A program made the translations under genes and the position numbers. A stretch of 64,000 nt of DNA, from NCBI RefSeq assembly GCF_030816615.1, contig NZ_JAUSYD010000001.1:2480001-2544000 (forward strand). Reading direction: 5' to 3'. Positions 34,508-46,561 of the stretch are shown here, piece after piece; the first letter of the stretch is position 1, and the number at the start of each line of letters is the position of its first letter. The notes beneath the pieces were generated by a model. It worked only from the letters and a program-made list of their open reading frames with translations, searched no databases and had not been told where the DNA came from. This stretch comes from Streptomyces sp. B1I3 (lineage in GTDB: Bacteria > Actinomycetota > Actinomycetes > Streptomycetales > Streptomycetaceae).

Positions 34508-35260
34508 ATGGACATCACGGCTTTCACGCATGGACGGCGATGGGCCGCACTGCTGGCGGTCGTCCCCGTCGTCGCGGCGTGCGGCGGGGATCCCGGCGCG
34601 CGGCCGGACGGGGCACCACCCGCTCTCGCGCGGGGGACACACCTGGTGATCACCACCGACAACGGGGTGCGCCTGCGGCCGGCCGGCGGCGACCGGGCGA
34701 CGCTCGCCGCCGAGCACACGACCGGCCACTGGTCCCACGGGGACGGCACCTCGGTCCTCGACCTGTCCTGCTCCCGGCACGAGGACCACGCCGGAGACTG
34801 TCCCCGCATGCCCGTGATCGGCGTTCCCGCCGGCGTCTCCGTCACGGTCACGGCCAGGAACGCCGGCATCGACGTGGCCGGCATCCCGGCGGGGCTGGAC
34901 CTCACCACCGTGAACGGGGACGTGACCGTCGCCCGGTCCGGCGAGAGCGACGCGACCGTCCGGCTGGTCACCCGCAACGGCTCCGTCCGTGCCGGCACGC
35001 TGCGTTCGGCGAGCCTGCACGCCGAGACCGTCAACGGGGACGTGACGCTCGGCAGCGCCACCTCGCCCTCCCGTCTCACCGCCCTCACGACCAACGGCTC
35101 GGTACGGGTCGCCCTGCCCGGCGGAGCGCCCGCCTACGAGGTCGCCGCCACGACGCGGAACGGCCGGACCGCGGTGTCCGTCCCCGTCTCCACGCAGCGG
35201 GGCGGGCACGACATGACACTGACCACCGTCAACGGGGACGTCACCGCGACGCGCGACTGA
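34508..35260 (+). CDS. Putative lipoprotein with DUF4097-like beta-repeat domain
   Basis: 250 residues. The N-terminus RRWAALLAVVPVVAACGGDPG ends in a lipobox (VAAC), so a lipid-anchored surface protein. The rest is built of repeated strands with LTTVNGDVT, VTRNGSVRAG, AETVNGDVTLGS, LTTNGSVRVAL and TTVNGDVTA, the pattern of the right-handed beta-helix-like DUF4097 adhesin fold. No catalytic residues evident. Divergent from the flavoprotein-methyltransferase pair. Confidence 0.8.
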   Translation: MDITAFTHGRRWAALLAVVPVVAACGGDPGARPDGAPPALARGTHLVITTDNGVRLRPAGGDRATLAAEHTTGHWSHGDGTSVLDLSCSRHEDHAGDCPRMPVIGVPAGVSVTVTARNAGIDVAGIPAGLDLTTVNGDVTVARSGESDATVRLVTRNGSVRAGTLRSASLHAETVNGDVTLGSATSPSRLTALTTNGSVRVALPGGAPAYEVAATTRNGRTAVSVPVSTQRGGHDMTLTTVNGDVTATRD

Positions 35261-35374
35261 CGCCGCCGGACGGCACAGGCGGCACGCGGGACACGGGCGC
35301 CCGGACACGGCTCCGCGCGGACAGCCCCTGACCGGCTGCCCGCACGGGCCTGGGGGGTCCAGGGGGCGTTGGGC

Positions 35375-36778
35375 TCAGAAGCCGCCGCCGCCGTCGAAAC
35401 CGCCGCCGCCCCCGAAGCCACCTCCGTCCCCGAACCCGCCGAAGCCGCCACCGTCGCCACCGCCGAAGCCGGAGGCATCGAAGTCGGAGCCCGAGACGTC
35501 GCCACCGCCCCAGTCACCGCCCGTGCCTCCGCCGAAGTCACCGCCGCCGTACTCCGCCGCGTAGGCCGGGGTCGACAGCATCGAGCCGAGCATCGTGCCG
35601 ACGAGCAGGCCGGGCAGCAGGCCGCCGCCGAAGTAACCGCCGGCCCAGGGGCCGTACGCCGGGCCGGCCTCCCAGTACGGGCGGCGGCGTCCGTCGCCGA
35701 CATCCACCGTGCGGCTCATCGGGTCGTCGCCCTCGCGGAGCCGGACCTCGTCCGCGGCGCAGACCGGGACCTCGCGGGACGCGCCGCCGGACGGTGTCCA
35801 CAGGACGTCCGCGACCGAGGGGCCGTGGCGCGGATCGAAGAAACAGGGCGGCCGGCGGGCGGGCAGCTCACGGTGCTTGCGACGGGCGTCCAGCACGGCG
35901 AGGGAGAAGCGGCCGTCCTCCAGGGCCTTGGTGACCCCGCGCACGTCGGAGGGGTGCCGGGCGTCGCCCATCCTGGACTTTGCGTCCTCGTACGAGTTCA
36001 GCGCGCGCTCGTAGTCCGCACGCATCGCGTCGTCGGCGCCCGCTTCGGCGGGGTGGAAGTCGAGCCGGTCCAGGGTCTCGCCGTACGCGGTGATGTCCTC
36101 GTCCACCACGATCCGGAGCTTCTCGAGCGAGGCCTGCTCCTCCTCCTCCTTGCGCTTGCGGGTGCGGCGGCTGACGGTGAGGGCGGCCGCCCCACCGGCC
36201 ACGACGACCCCGCCGAGCACGACCAGGCCGGCCAGTGGGACGCCGCTCGCGGCGCCGTTCTCCGCCCCGCCGCCGGACCAGGAGGCGGGGGCACTGCCCC
36301 TGGCCTGTTCGACGGCCCGGTCGACGAAGGCGTTGAGCTGGGTCGCGGCGTCGGAGTCCGTGCCGGGGGCCTTCACCGCGGTGGTCAGGTTCTGGACCGC
36401 CCGGGTCGGCATCACCTGCGGGTCGGCGCCCGCGTTGAAGCCGTCGCCGAGGCGGACCGCGTAGACACCCGTGATTCCGGTGTCGGCGCGCAGGTTCCGC
36501 AGGAGGTTCTCGGGCGGGAACTGGGACGTCGCGGGCAGCACGGCCACGAAGACCGGCTTGTCGGCGTCCTTGATCTTCTTCTCCAGGGCGGCCTCCTGGG
36601 AGGCCGACAGCTGTCCGGCCGCCGCCGGGTCGACATACACCGGGCCCTGGCGCAGGGCGCGGGCCGCGTCGTCGATCGTGGAGGTGGCGACCTGGGCAGC
36701 GGGGGTCAGGGCCAGCACGGCCGCCGAGAGCATCAGCAGCAGGCAGGCCCACAAGGGGGCGAACAGCCTCTTCCGCAT
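35375..36778 (-). CDS. Membrane protein with extracytoplasmic N-domain and Gly-rich tail
   Basis: 467 residues. A signal sequence (WACLLLMLSAAVLALTPAAQV) is followed by an extracytoplasmic domain with conserved QGPVYVDPAAAGQLSASQEAALEKKIKDA. A membrane helix lies near 180-200 (GLVVLGGVVVAGGAAALTV), followed by a very charged RRTRKRKEEEEQASLEKL stretch, a cytoplasmic helical domain, and a C-terminus of about 70 residues dominated by Gly, Asp and Phe. Widely conserved in Streptomyces in my recollection, without known function. It starts 61 bp downstream of the GH3 stop and could be read through from the glucan operon. Confidence 0.85.
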   Translation of the reverse strand: MRKRLFAPLWACLLLMLSAAVLALTPAAQVATSTIDDAARALRQGPVYVDPAAAGQLSASQEAALEKKIKDADKPVFVAVLPATSQFPPENLLRNLRADTGITGVYAVRLGDGFNAGADPQVMPTRAVQNLTTAVKAPGTDSDAATQLNAFVDRAVEQARGSAPASWSGGGAENGAASGVPLAGLVVLGGVVVAGGAAALTVSRRTRKRKEEEEQASLEKLRIVVDEDITAYGETLDRLDFHPAEAGADDAMRADYERALNSYEDAKSRMGDARHPSDVRGVTKALEDGRFSLAVLDARRKHRELPARRPPCFFDPRHGPSVADVLWTPSGGASREVPVCAADEVRLREGDDPMSRTVDVGDGRRRPYWEAGPAYGPWAGGYFGGGLLPGLLVGTMLGSMLSTPAYAAEYGGGDFGGGTGGDWGGGDVSGSDFDASGFGGGDGGGFGGFGDGGGFGGGGGFDGGGGF

Positions 36779-36839
36779 ACTCCGAAAGTAACCCGAACGG
36801 GCGACGAATGCGTCACCCGCCCGGGTCCCTTTCGTGCGG

Positions 36840-39800
36840 TTACGCGGCGCGGTAAGCCGTGCGCAGCTTCGCCACCGCCCCGGTCAGGTCGCCGGTGAGC
36901 AGCAGGTGGTCGGCCTCGGCGAACGGCCCGGACACCGCCTGCGTGAGCTTTCCGCCCGTCCGCTGCTGGACCAGCAGCCGGGCCTGGTCCACGATCGCCC
37001 GGCCCGCCGGGGTCTTCCCGAGGCCCGCCTTCTGCGCGAGATGGGCGGCGACGGCGAGGGCGCCCAGGGTGAGCTCCCCGCCGGTGGGGGCCTTCTTCAG
37101 CGTGGTGAGACCCCAGCCGTACGGGAACTGCGGGTCGTACGCCGCGTCGCCGACGTTGATCGGCAGTTGCGACTCGGACTTCGGCCAGGTCACCGGGAGC
37201 TGGCCGGTGAAGGCCCGCTTGCCGTAGAGGACGTCGGCGACGCCGTCGCCCTCGGTGCCCGGCAGCCAGGAGGCCACCAGTGCGTCGATGTCGCCGAGCC
37301 GGTCGCCGATGAGCTGGGGGCGGCCGGAGACGACGAGGACGGCGCACTTCATGGCGGCGCAGACCGTGTCGACGGCCTTCTTGTCGGCCTCGGTGAGCTC
37401 CAGGTCGTGGCCGTTGCCCACGTCCCCGATGCCCTCGGCGTACGGCTTCTCGCCGACGACCACGACGCCGGCGTCGTACCCCTGCGTCGGGGCGGACGCG
37501 TCCTTGGAATAGGTGGCCGAGGAGGCGTTCTTCTCGATGCCCTCCAAAATCGTCGTGCCCGTCGTGGTGGCACCCGAGGCACCCTGCCAGCTCACGGTCC
37601 AGCCGCCGGCCTGGTTGCCGAGGTCGTCGGCGTTCGAGCCGGCGACGTACACCTTCTGCGACGCCTCGAGCGGGAGGACCGCGCCGTCGTTCTTCAGGAG
37701 CACCTGCGACTTGGCGGCTGCCTCACGGGCGACCGCGCGGTGTGCGGCCGAGCCGACCTCGTCCAGGTGCGACGTGTCCGCGTACGGCTTCTCGAAGAGT
37801 CCGAGGCGGAACTTCTGGGTCAGGATCCGCGAGACCGCGTCGTCGATCCGGGCCTGCTTGATCCGGCCGGCGGTGACCTCGTCCTGGAGCGTCTTCGTGA
37901 AGTCCTGGTACGCGGTCGGGACCATGATCATGTCGAGTCCGGCGTTGATCGACGTGCGGACGTCGCTCGGGTAGTCGCCGGGGATCTGGTCGATGGCCTG
38001 CCAGTCGCTGATGACGAAACCCTCGAAGCCCATCCGGTCCTTGAGCACCCCGTTGATCATCTCTGCGTTGGCGTGCATCTTCACCGGACCGGCGTCGTCA
38101 CCGACGATGTCCAGCGAGGAGTACGACGGCATGACCGTGCCGACGCCCCGCTTCACCGACTCGGCGAACGGCGCGAGGTGCACCGCCTCGAGCTCCTCGC
38201 GGGTGACCTTGGTGACGCCCTGGTCGATCGTGTACGAGCCGGTGGTGGACGAGCCGAACTCCGTGCCGCCGTCACCGACGAAGTGCTTGGCGCTGGCCAG
38301 CACCTTGTCGTTCCGGCCGAGGTCCTTGCCGGAGGGGTGGCCCTGCATGCCGGTGATGACCGTCTCCATGGACTCGACGAGGGCCGGGTCCTCACCGTAT
38401 GCCTCGTAGGAGCGGCCCCAGCGTTCGTCACGGGTGACGCACAGGCAGGGGGCGAAGTCCCACGGGATGCCGGTGGCGCGCACCTCGCTCGCGGTGACGG
38501 CGCCGGTCTTCTCGGCGAGCTTCGGGTCGCGGCCCGCGCCGATGCCGATGTTGTGCGGCATGATCGTCGAGCCGATGACGTTGTTGTGGCCGTGCACCGC
38601 GTCCACGCCGTAGATCAGCGGGATCTGGAAGCGGGTGGCCTGGGCGCGCAGCTGGTAGGCGTCGACCATCTTCGCCCAGGCGGCGGCCGTGTTCGGGGTG
38701 GGGACGGATCCGCCGCCGGAGAGCAGCGAGCCGAGGTCGTACGTGGCGATGTCGCCCTGCGACTTCAGCGCGTTGCGCTCGGCCTGGGTCATCTGGCCGG
38801 CCTTCTCGGCGGGCGACATGCGGGACAGCAGGTCCGCGACGCGCTTCTTCACCGGAAGCTTCGCGTTCTGGTACGGGAGTCCGTGGGCGTCGATGACGAC
38901 CTGCGGGTTCTCCTTGGGCGGCTTGGCCCCCGTGACGGTGAGCTCCAGCGGGACCGTCTCCGCCGATTCGGCGCCCTTGTCCTTCGTGGTGGCCACGGAG
39001 ACGGTGTGCGAGGTGCCGGACGCGGTGCCCGCCGGGAAGGTGTACGTGCCCGTGACGGGCGTGTAGTCCTTGCCGGCCTCGGCGCTGCCGCCCTTGGTCG
39101 TGTACGCGACGGTGACGGGCTCCTCGATGGGGACGGAGCCGGTGGTGGCGACGGAGATCTTGATGTCCGCCGCGGCGCCCTCCGTGACCGGGTGCACCGC
39201 AGAGTCGATGACGACACTCGACTTCAGGGCGGGGTCGGCCTTCCCGTACAGCTCGACGGCGTCCATGGCGAACGCCCCGGGCGCGCCGGTCGGCAGGGTG
39301 AGCGCGTACCCCCACATCTCGTCGAGGCCGAGGACCTGGTCGATGCCGCCGACGGGCTGGTAGTCGGTCCGGTAGACGAAGTCCGCGAACGGGATCTCGA
39401 CCTGGTGCCAGCCCTCCCAGTCGTCAGTGAACGACGTGGTCCAGAGCTCGGACGCGCCGCCGTTGGCGCCGCCGTCCTTGATCTCGAAGTTGATCCGCCT
39501 GCCCGAGCCGGGGGGCAGGGGCGCGGTGTTCTGGCCGTACCACCAGAAGCGGATGCCCTTGTGGGCGGTCCAGTCCTTCGGGGGCTGGTCCACGGCGAAC
39601 TCGTGGCTGAGCCCGCCGTAGGCGCTGATGTCGTAGGTGCCCTGGAGGACCTTCGCGCCCTCGGGGGCGTCGGCGCGCTCCGTGAACTCCAGCTTCGGCT
39701 GGTCGTCCGCGTCGCCGCCCCAGGTGAAGAGGGAGTCGGCGGGCGGGTTGCCGAGCGGGACCTCTCCCTCGAAGCGGTCGACGAGGACGGGTGCCGGCTC

Positions 39801-39926
39801 GTCCCCCTCGGCCGCCGCACTGGGTACGGCTCCGGCCAGGAGTCCGGCGAGCACGGTGACGGCGGCGAGGGCCGCTGTGGCCGGTCTCGCTCTGTGACGG
39901 GCGCGGGCGTGCGGTGTGCGTGGCAT
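36840..39926 (-). CDS. Secreted multidomain beta-glucosidase/glucan exohydrolase (GH3)
   Basis: 1028 residues. A signal peptide (AALAAVTVLAGLLAGAVPSAAA) precedes a CBM11-like jelly roll at about 45-230 and a Calx-beta-like domain at about 235-335 (TEGAAADIKISVATTG...AGKDYTPVTGTYTF). The GH3 catalytic domains occupy about 340-950, with KHFVGDGGTEFG and nucleophile D641 in GFVISDWQAIDQIPGDY, of the plant exo-beta-glucanase type. A C-terminal 90-residue helical segment may be extra. Last glycosidase of the operon that starts with the binding protein at 49312; 39 bp after the GH16 gene. Expected to release glucose from the non-reducing ends of beta-1,3/1,6-glucans outside the cell. Confidence 0.93.
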   Translation of the reverse strand: MPRTPHARARHRARPATAALAAVTVLAGLLAGAVPSAAAEGDEPAPVLVDRFEGEVPLGNPPADSLFTWGGDADDQPKLEFTERADAPEGAKVLQGTYDISAYGGLSHEFAVDQPPKDWTAHKGIRFWWYGQNTAPLPPGSGRRINFEIKDGGANGGASELWTTSFTDDWEGWHQVEIPFADFVYRTDYQPVGGIDQVLGLDEMWGYALTLPTGAPGAFAMDAVELYGKADPALKSSVVIDSAVHPVTEGAAADIKISVATTGSVPIEEPVTVAYTTKGGSAEAGKDYTPVTGTYTFPAGTASGTSHTVSVATTKDKGAESAETVPLELTVTGAKPPKENPQVVIDAHGLPYQNAKLPVKKRVADLLSRMSPAEKAGQMTQAERNALKSQGDIATYDLGSLLSGGGSVPTPNTAAAWAKMVDAYQLRAQATRFQIPLIYGVDAVHGHNNVIGSTIMPHNIGIGAGRDPKLAEKTGAVTASEVRATGIPWDFAPCLCVTRDERWGRSYEAYGEDPALVESMETVITGMQGHPSGKDLGRNDKVLASAKHFVGDGGTEFGSSTTGSYTIDQGVTKVTREELEAVHLAPFAESVKRGVGTVMPSYSSLDIVGDDAGPVKMHANAEMINGVLKDRMGFEGFVISDWQAIDQIPGDYPSDVRTSINAGLDMIMVPTAYQDFTKTLQDEVTAGRIKQARIDDAVSRILTQKFRLGLFEKPYADTSHLDEVGSAAHRAVAREAAAKSQVLLKNDGAVLPLEASQKVYVAGSNADDLGNQAGGWTVSWQGASGATTTGTTILEGIEKNASSATYSKDASAPTQGYDAGVVVVGEKPYAEGIGDVGNGHDLELTEADKKAVDTVCAAMKCAVLVVSGRPQLIGDRLGDIDALVASWLPGTEGDGVADVLYGKRAFTGQLPVTWPKSESQLPINVGDAAYDPQFPYGWGLTTLKKAPTGGELTLGALAVAAHLAQKAGLGKTPAGRAIVDQARLLVQQRTGGKLTQAVSGPFAEADHLLLTGDLTGAVAKLRTAYRAA

Positions 39927-39965
39927 GTACGGCTCTCTTCCGTGTGGTCCGGGGGGGGGTGGGCG

Positions 39966-41840
39966 CTACTTCTGTTCGACCCGCACCCAGTCGATCTCCG
40001 CCTTGACGCCGCCCTGCGCGATGCGGTCGACGCTGGACTGCGGGAGGCCCCAGTAGGGCTGGGTGACCTTGTTCCAGCCGGCGGGGTAGGCACCGCCGAG
40101 GGCCAGGTTGAGGATCACGTACTGGTTGTGGTCGAAGACCCACTTGCCGCGGGTCGACTCGAGCTTCTGACGGGAGGTCTGCTGGACGATCCGGTCGTCG
40201 ACGGTGAACGTCATGCCTTCGGGCGTCCACTCGACGCCGTAGGTGTGCCACTGGTCGGCCCGGCCGCCGTTCGGGAAGGTCTGCTGCCTGCCGATGTTGC
40301 CGTCGGCGGAGTAACCGGGCCCGTGCAGGGCGGAACTGGTCCAGTCGCCGTAGCCGATGTTCTCCATGATGTCCGTCTCACCGGAGCCGGGCCAGGAGAC
40401 CGCGGGGTCGTCGACGTCGCTGCCCAGCATCCAGAACGCCGGCCAGAAACCGTCGCCCACCGGCAGCTTCATGCGGGCGCTGACCTTGCCGTAGGTGAAG
40501 TCGAATCTGGTGTTGGTGTCGACGCGGCCGGAGGTGAAGTCGAAGGTGCCGTTGGGTGTCGGGGTGCAGCCCTTGCAGTACTTCGACTCCAGGACGAGGG
40601 CGCCGTTCTCGGTGCGGATGTTGGCGGCCGAGTCGACGTAGGCCTGCGACTCGCCGTTCACCGGGCCCATCTCCGTACCGGTGCGCACCACACGCCACTT
40701 GGAGCGGTCCAGACCCGATCCGGTGAAGTCGTCGAAGAACTTCGTGGTGTACGTGCCGCCGGGGCTCTTGGGCAGCGCCGGATATGCGGCGTTCGCGCTG
40801 CCGCCGGTGCCCCAGACCTGGAACTCGTAGAGGGAGTAGCCGAACTGGGCGGTGGACGGAGCGGGGTTGTAGAAGGAGCGGCGCTCCTTGCCGAGCATGC
40901 GGACGTAACGGCCGGTGGCCGGGGTCGCCAGGGTGATGGTGTCGTGGCGTCCCACCGCGTCCCCCGGGGACTTCACGTCGGCGCGGCGGGCGGCGGCCTC
41001 GGCGGCGGAGGGGCGGTGGACGGTGCGCCAGGTCCTGCTGTCGTCGGACACCTGGATCTCGTAGTCGACGGCGTAGGCCGCCTCCCAGTAGAGGTCGAGG
41101 CTGCTGATGGTGGAGGTGGCCCCGAGGTCGACGCCGACCCAGCGGTCGGCGTTCCAGTCGGAGGACCAGCGGGAGCGGTCGGCCTTGAGGTCGGCGGGCC
41201 AGCCGCCGTCGGTGACGTAGGCGGGCGAGTTCCCGGCGTGCTGGTAGAGGTTGCCGAGGGCGGGGTGGTTCAGGGCGAGGTTCGTGCGGGTGGCCGACGC
41301 GGGGGCCGGCTCACCGCCGTACACCTGGAAGGAGAAGAGCGAGTAGCCGTAGGGGGTGGCCCGCTCCACGCCGCGCATCCGGACGTAGCGGCCGGTGACC
41401 TCCTGCGGGTAGGTGTGGGCGGTGACGGCGCCGCCGGTGCCCTCCGTCTCCGTGTAGAAGGGCGTCCAGTTCGTGCCGTCCCTGGAGACCTCGAGGACGT
41501 ACCGCTTGCCGTAGGCGGCCTCCCACTCCAGCTTCACCTGGTTGATCCGGATGGTGGAGCCGAGGTCGACGCGTATCCAGGCGTCGTCGGCGAAGTTGCT
41601 CGACCATCGGGTGGCCGCGTTGCCGTCGGTGGCGGCGCCGGGTGCCACACCCGCGTTCTCGCTGCCGGAGGCGGTGACGGCCGCGGGGTTCGCGGAGTAG
41701 GCGGACGCCGCCCGGTCCGTGTCCCAGGCCGCGGCGGCGGCCGTGACCGCGGGGTCGGGAGCGGGGGCTGCGAAGGCCATGGGGGTGGCGAGCGCGACCA
41801 GTGCGGCGGCGGTGGCGAACAACGTCGTACGTGAGGGCAT
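39966..41840 (-). CDS. Secreted GH16 beta-glucanase with two F5/8-type (CBM32-like) domains
   Basis: 624 residues. The signal peptide (FATAAALVALATPMAFAAPA) is followed by two discoidin-like modules, about 45-178 and 185-345, each with WSSNFADDAWIRVDLGS-type segments and ending in RYVRM...FQVYG/FQVWG. The GH16 domain spans about 360-624 with catalytic GETDIMENIG: E488 nucleophile, D490, and E493 acid/base. This motif layout is that of laminarinases (endo-beta-1,3-glucanases). It follows the GH1 gene by 12 bp, so the same operon. Surface or medium action on laminarin-like polymer is inferred. Confidence 0.93.
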   Translation of the reverse strand: MPSRTTLFATAAALVALATPMAFAAPAPDPAVTAAAAAWDTDRAASAYSANPAAVTASGSENAGVAPGAATDGNAATRWSSNFADDAWIRVDLGSTIRINQVKLEWEAAYGKRYVLEVSRDGTNWTPFYTETEGTGGAVTAHTYPQEVTGRYVRMRGVERATPYGYSLFSFQVYGGEPAPASATRTNLALNHPALGNLYQHAGNSPAYVTDGGWPADLKADRSRWSSDWNADRWVGVDLGATSTISSLDLYWEAAYAVDYEIQVSDDSRTWRTVHRPSAAEAAARRADVKSPGDAVGRHDTITLATPATGRYVRMLGKERRSFYNPAPSTAQFGYSLYEFQVWGTGGSANAAYPALPKSPGGTYTTKFFDDFTGSGLDRSKWRVVRTGTEMGPVNGESQAYVDSAANIRTENGALVLESKYCKGCTPTPNGTFDFTSGRVDTNTRFDFTYGKVSARMKLPVGDGFWPAFWMLGSDVDDPAVSWPGSGETDIMENIGYGDWTSSALHGPGYSADGNIGRQQTFPNGGRADQWHTYGVEWTPEGMTFTVDDRIVQQTSRQKLESTRGKWVFDHNQYVILNLALGGAYPAGWNKVTQPYWGLPQSSVDRIAQGGVKAEIDWVRVEQK

Positions 41841-41852
41841 GTGGGGGTGCTC

Positions 41853-43274
<1,422 letters not shown>

Positions 43275-43324
43275 GGCTCTCCGTAACTGCGGGTGTCCTG
43301 TGGGGGGACGTGGGGCGGGGACGG

Positions 43325-44307
<983 letters not shown>

Positions 44308-44311
<4 letters not shown>

Positions 44312-45384
44312 GCGCTGTGCTCCTTGCTGGGCTTGCCGGGCGACTCGGGGGTGCCGGACGGTGCGGGCGCGCCGTCGGGCGGGGCCGCGGCGGTGCGGGC
44401 CACCGGGGTGAAGGCGGGCGGCACGGGCTCTTCGGGGGCGGCGGTACGGGCCACGGGGGTGAAGCCCACCCTCATCCGGACCTTCCGGGAGGCGCCCGTC
44501 GCGGTGCGCAGGCGCGGGTTGACGAACTCGTCGATGCCGAAGTTGATGAGCGAGAGGGCGGTGCCCAGGAGGGCGATGCACAGGCCGGCCGGGACGAACC
44601 ACCACCAGGCGCCCTGGGCCAGGGCCTGGTTGGACTGGGCCCAGAACAGCACGGTCCCCCAGTTCCAGTGGGAGATGTCGGCGACGCCGATGAAGGCGAG
44701 GGTGATCTCCGAGAGGATCGCGAAGATGACGGTGCCGACGAAGCCGGACGCGATGACGGCGGTGAGGTTCGGCATGACCTCGAACAGGATGATCCGCCAG
44801 GTGGACTCGCCGGTGGCACGGGCGGCCTCCACGTAGTCGCGGCGCCTGAGCGACAGGGTCTGGGCGCGCAGGACCCGTGCCCCCCAGGCCCAGGAGGTGA
44901 GGGCGATGACGGCGGCGATCAGCAGGTCCCCGGTGTCCTCGACGAAGCTCGCGATGATGATGATCAGCGGCAGGCCCGGGATGACGAGGAAGATGTTGGA
45001 GAGCATCGAGAGGATCTCGTCGGCGGCTCCGCCGAGGAATCCCGCACTGACCCCGATGAGTACGGACAGTACGGTCGCCAGGATGCCGGCGAGGAATCCG
45101 ACGAGCAGCACCCCACGGGTGCCGACCAGGATCTGCGAGAGGACGTCCTGCCCGGTCTGCGTCGTACCGAACCAGTGGCCGCTGGACGGCGGTTGCAGCA
45201 ACTGGTCGCTCATCGCGTCCGGGTCGTACGGGGCGAGCCAGGGACCCGCCACGGCGAGGATCACGAAGAACACGAGGATCAGCAGCCCGGCGCGGGTCTT
45301 CCCGCCGCGCAGGAAGCGCAACCTGGCCCGGGACGCGGCGGGGGCGTCGTCCGGGACGACGACGTCGGTGGTGGTGACGGCCAT
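44308..45384 (-). CDS. ABC transporter permease, DppC-like
   Basis: 358 residues. N-terminal helix LLILVFFVILAVAGPWLAPYDPDAM with the OppC-type N-domain, then five more helices and the EAA loop YVEAARATGESTWRIILFEVMPN. The C-terminus beyond about 290 is an unusual Pro/Ala-rich tail containing the duplicated phrase FTPVARTAA (twice within 25 residues). Overlaps the ATPase gene by 4 bp. Confidence 0.93.
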
Positions 45385-45432
45385 GATCAGGGCCTCTCTT
45401 CCGGAACGGGCCGGAACAGGGAGCGTGGTCTG

Positions 45433-45568
45433 CTGCGTGCAGCCGCGAGGCGGAGGAGGGAGGCGACGCGGAGCGTGTGGACCGACGACGACGCCGCTGG
45501 GGGTCGCCCCTGGCCCACGGGGCCTCGGGCGAGTGCGTGCCAGGCCGTGCGACCGTGGCCTGTCCCGG
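45433..45568. repeat. Interspersed intergenic repeat, copy A
   Basis: Begins GCGTGCAGCCGCGAGGCGG and ends about CCAGGCCGTGCGACCGTGG. The first 41 bases match copy B (56339) with about three differences, and the far ends match again; the middle is variable and longer in B. It fills the 196-bp gap between the two permease genes, whose outer neighbours overlap each other by 4 bp. Looks like a small non-coding, MITE-like or REP-like element. Confidence 0.6.
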
Positions 45569-45580
45569 AAAAGGGGCCCA

Positions 45581-46561
45581 CTACGCCTCCTTGCGGGTGC
45601 GCGGGTCGAGGAGGGCGTAGGCCATGTCGGCCAGCAGGTTCGCGGCGAGCACGGAGAGCGTGATGATCAGGAAGACCCCCTGCATCAGCGGGTAGTCCTT
45701 GGCCCCGACGGCCTGGAAGAGCTGGTAGCCGATGCCCGGGTAGGAGAAGACCATCTCGACCAGCAGGGTGCCGCCGACGATGAAGCCCAGCGAGAGGGCG
45801 AAGCCCGAGATGTTGGGCAGGACGGCGTTGCGGGCGGCGTAGGAGAACATCACGCGCCGCTCGGACAGCCCCTTGGCCTGCGCCACCATGACGTAGTCCT
45901 CGGAGGAGACCGTCACCATCATGTTCCGCATGCCGAGGATCCAGCCGGCGACGGCGCTCAGCACGATCGTCACGCCGGGGAGCACCCCGTGGTAGAGCGC
46001 GCTGGAGATGAACGGCCAGTCGAAGGCCGGGACCAGGGAGTTGTCGTATCCTCCGGCGGCCGGGAAGATCTGCCACTTCACCGCGAACAGCGCGATGGCG
46101 ATGAGGCCCAGCCAGAAGTACGGGATGGCCGAGATGAAGGTGGTCACGGGCAGCAGCCCGTCCAGCCAGGAGCCGCGCCGCCAGCCGCTGTAGACGCCGA
46201 TGCCGGTGCCGAGCAGGAAGCTGATCAGTGTGGTGATGCCGACCAGCGCGAGCGTCCAGGGCAGCGACTGGGAGATGACCTCGCCGACCGGGGTCGGGAA
46301 GAAGGTGAAGGAGAGCCCGAGGTCGCCGTCGAGCAGGTGGGACCAGTAGTCGGTGTACTGCGACCAGATGGACTGGTTCTCGTCGAGCCCGAACAGCGCC
46401 TTCAGCGAGGCGATGGCGCTGGTGTCGAGCTGCCCCTGGTAGCGGCTCATCAGAGCCTCGACGGGGTCGCCCGGCATCAGGCGCGGGATCAGGAAGTTGA
46501 TGGTGACGGCGGCCCACGCGGTGATCGCGTAGAAGGCGAGCCGCTGGAGGATGTACTTCAC
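45581..46561 (-). CDS. ABC transporter permease, DppB-like
   Basis: 326 residues: opens [33 protein letters not shown], the OppB family start, then membrane helices and the EAA loop [30 protein letters not shown] 46561 overlaps the stop of the upstream ATPase gene (GTGA); an upstream in-frame ATG would extend into that gene and is rejected. Pairs with the DppC-like permease to form the pore. Confidence 0.93.
   Translation of the reverse strand: MKYILQRLAFYAITAWAAVTINFLIPRLMPGDPVEALMSRYQGQLDTSAIASLKALFGLDENQSIWSQYTDYWSHLLDGDLGLSFTFFPTPVGEVISQSLPWTLALVGITTLISFLLGTGIGVYSGWRRGSWLDGLLPVTTFISAIPYFWLGLIAIALFAVKWQIFPAAGGYDNSLVPAFDWPFISSALYHGVLPGVTIVLSAVAGWILGMRNMMVTVSSEDYVMVAQAKGLSERRVMFSYAARNAVLPNISGFALSLGFIVGGTLLVEMVFSYPGIGYQLFQAVGAKDYPLMQGVFLIITLSVLAANLLADMAYALLDPRTRKEA

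Noticed and set aside
36834..41834. Open frame of 1666 codons on the plus strand opposite the GH3 and GH16 genes
   Set aside because: Gly/Val/Arg-rich translation without domains, antisense to two clearly real genes; a by-product of high G+C at third codon positions.
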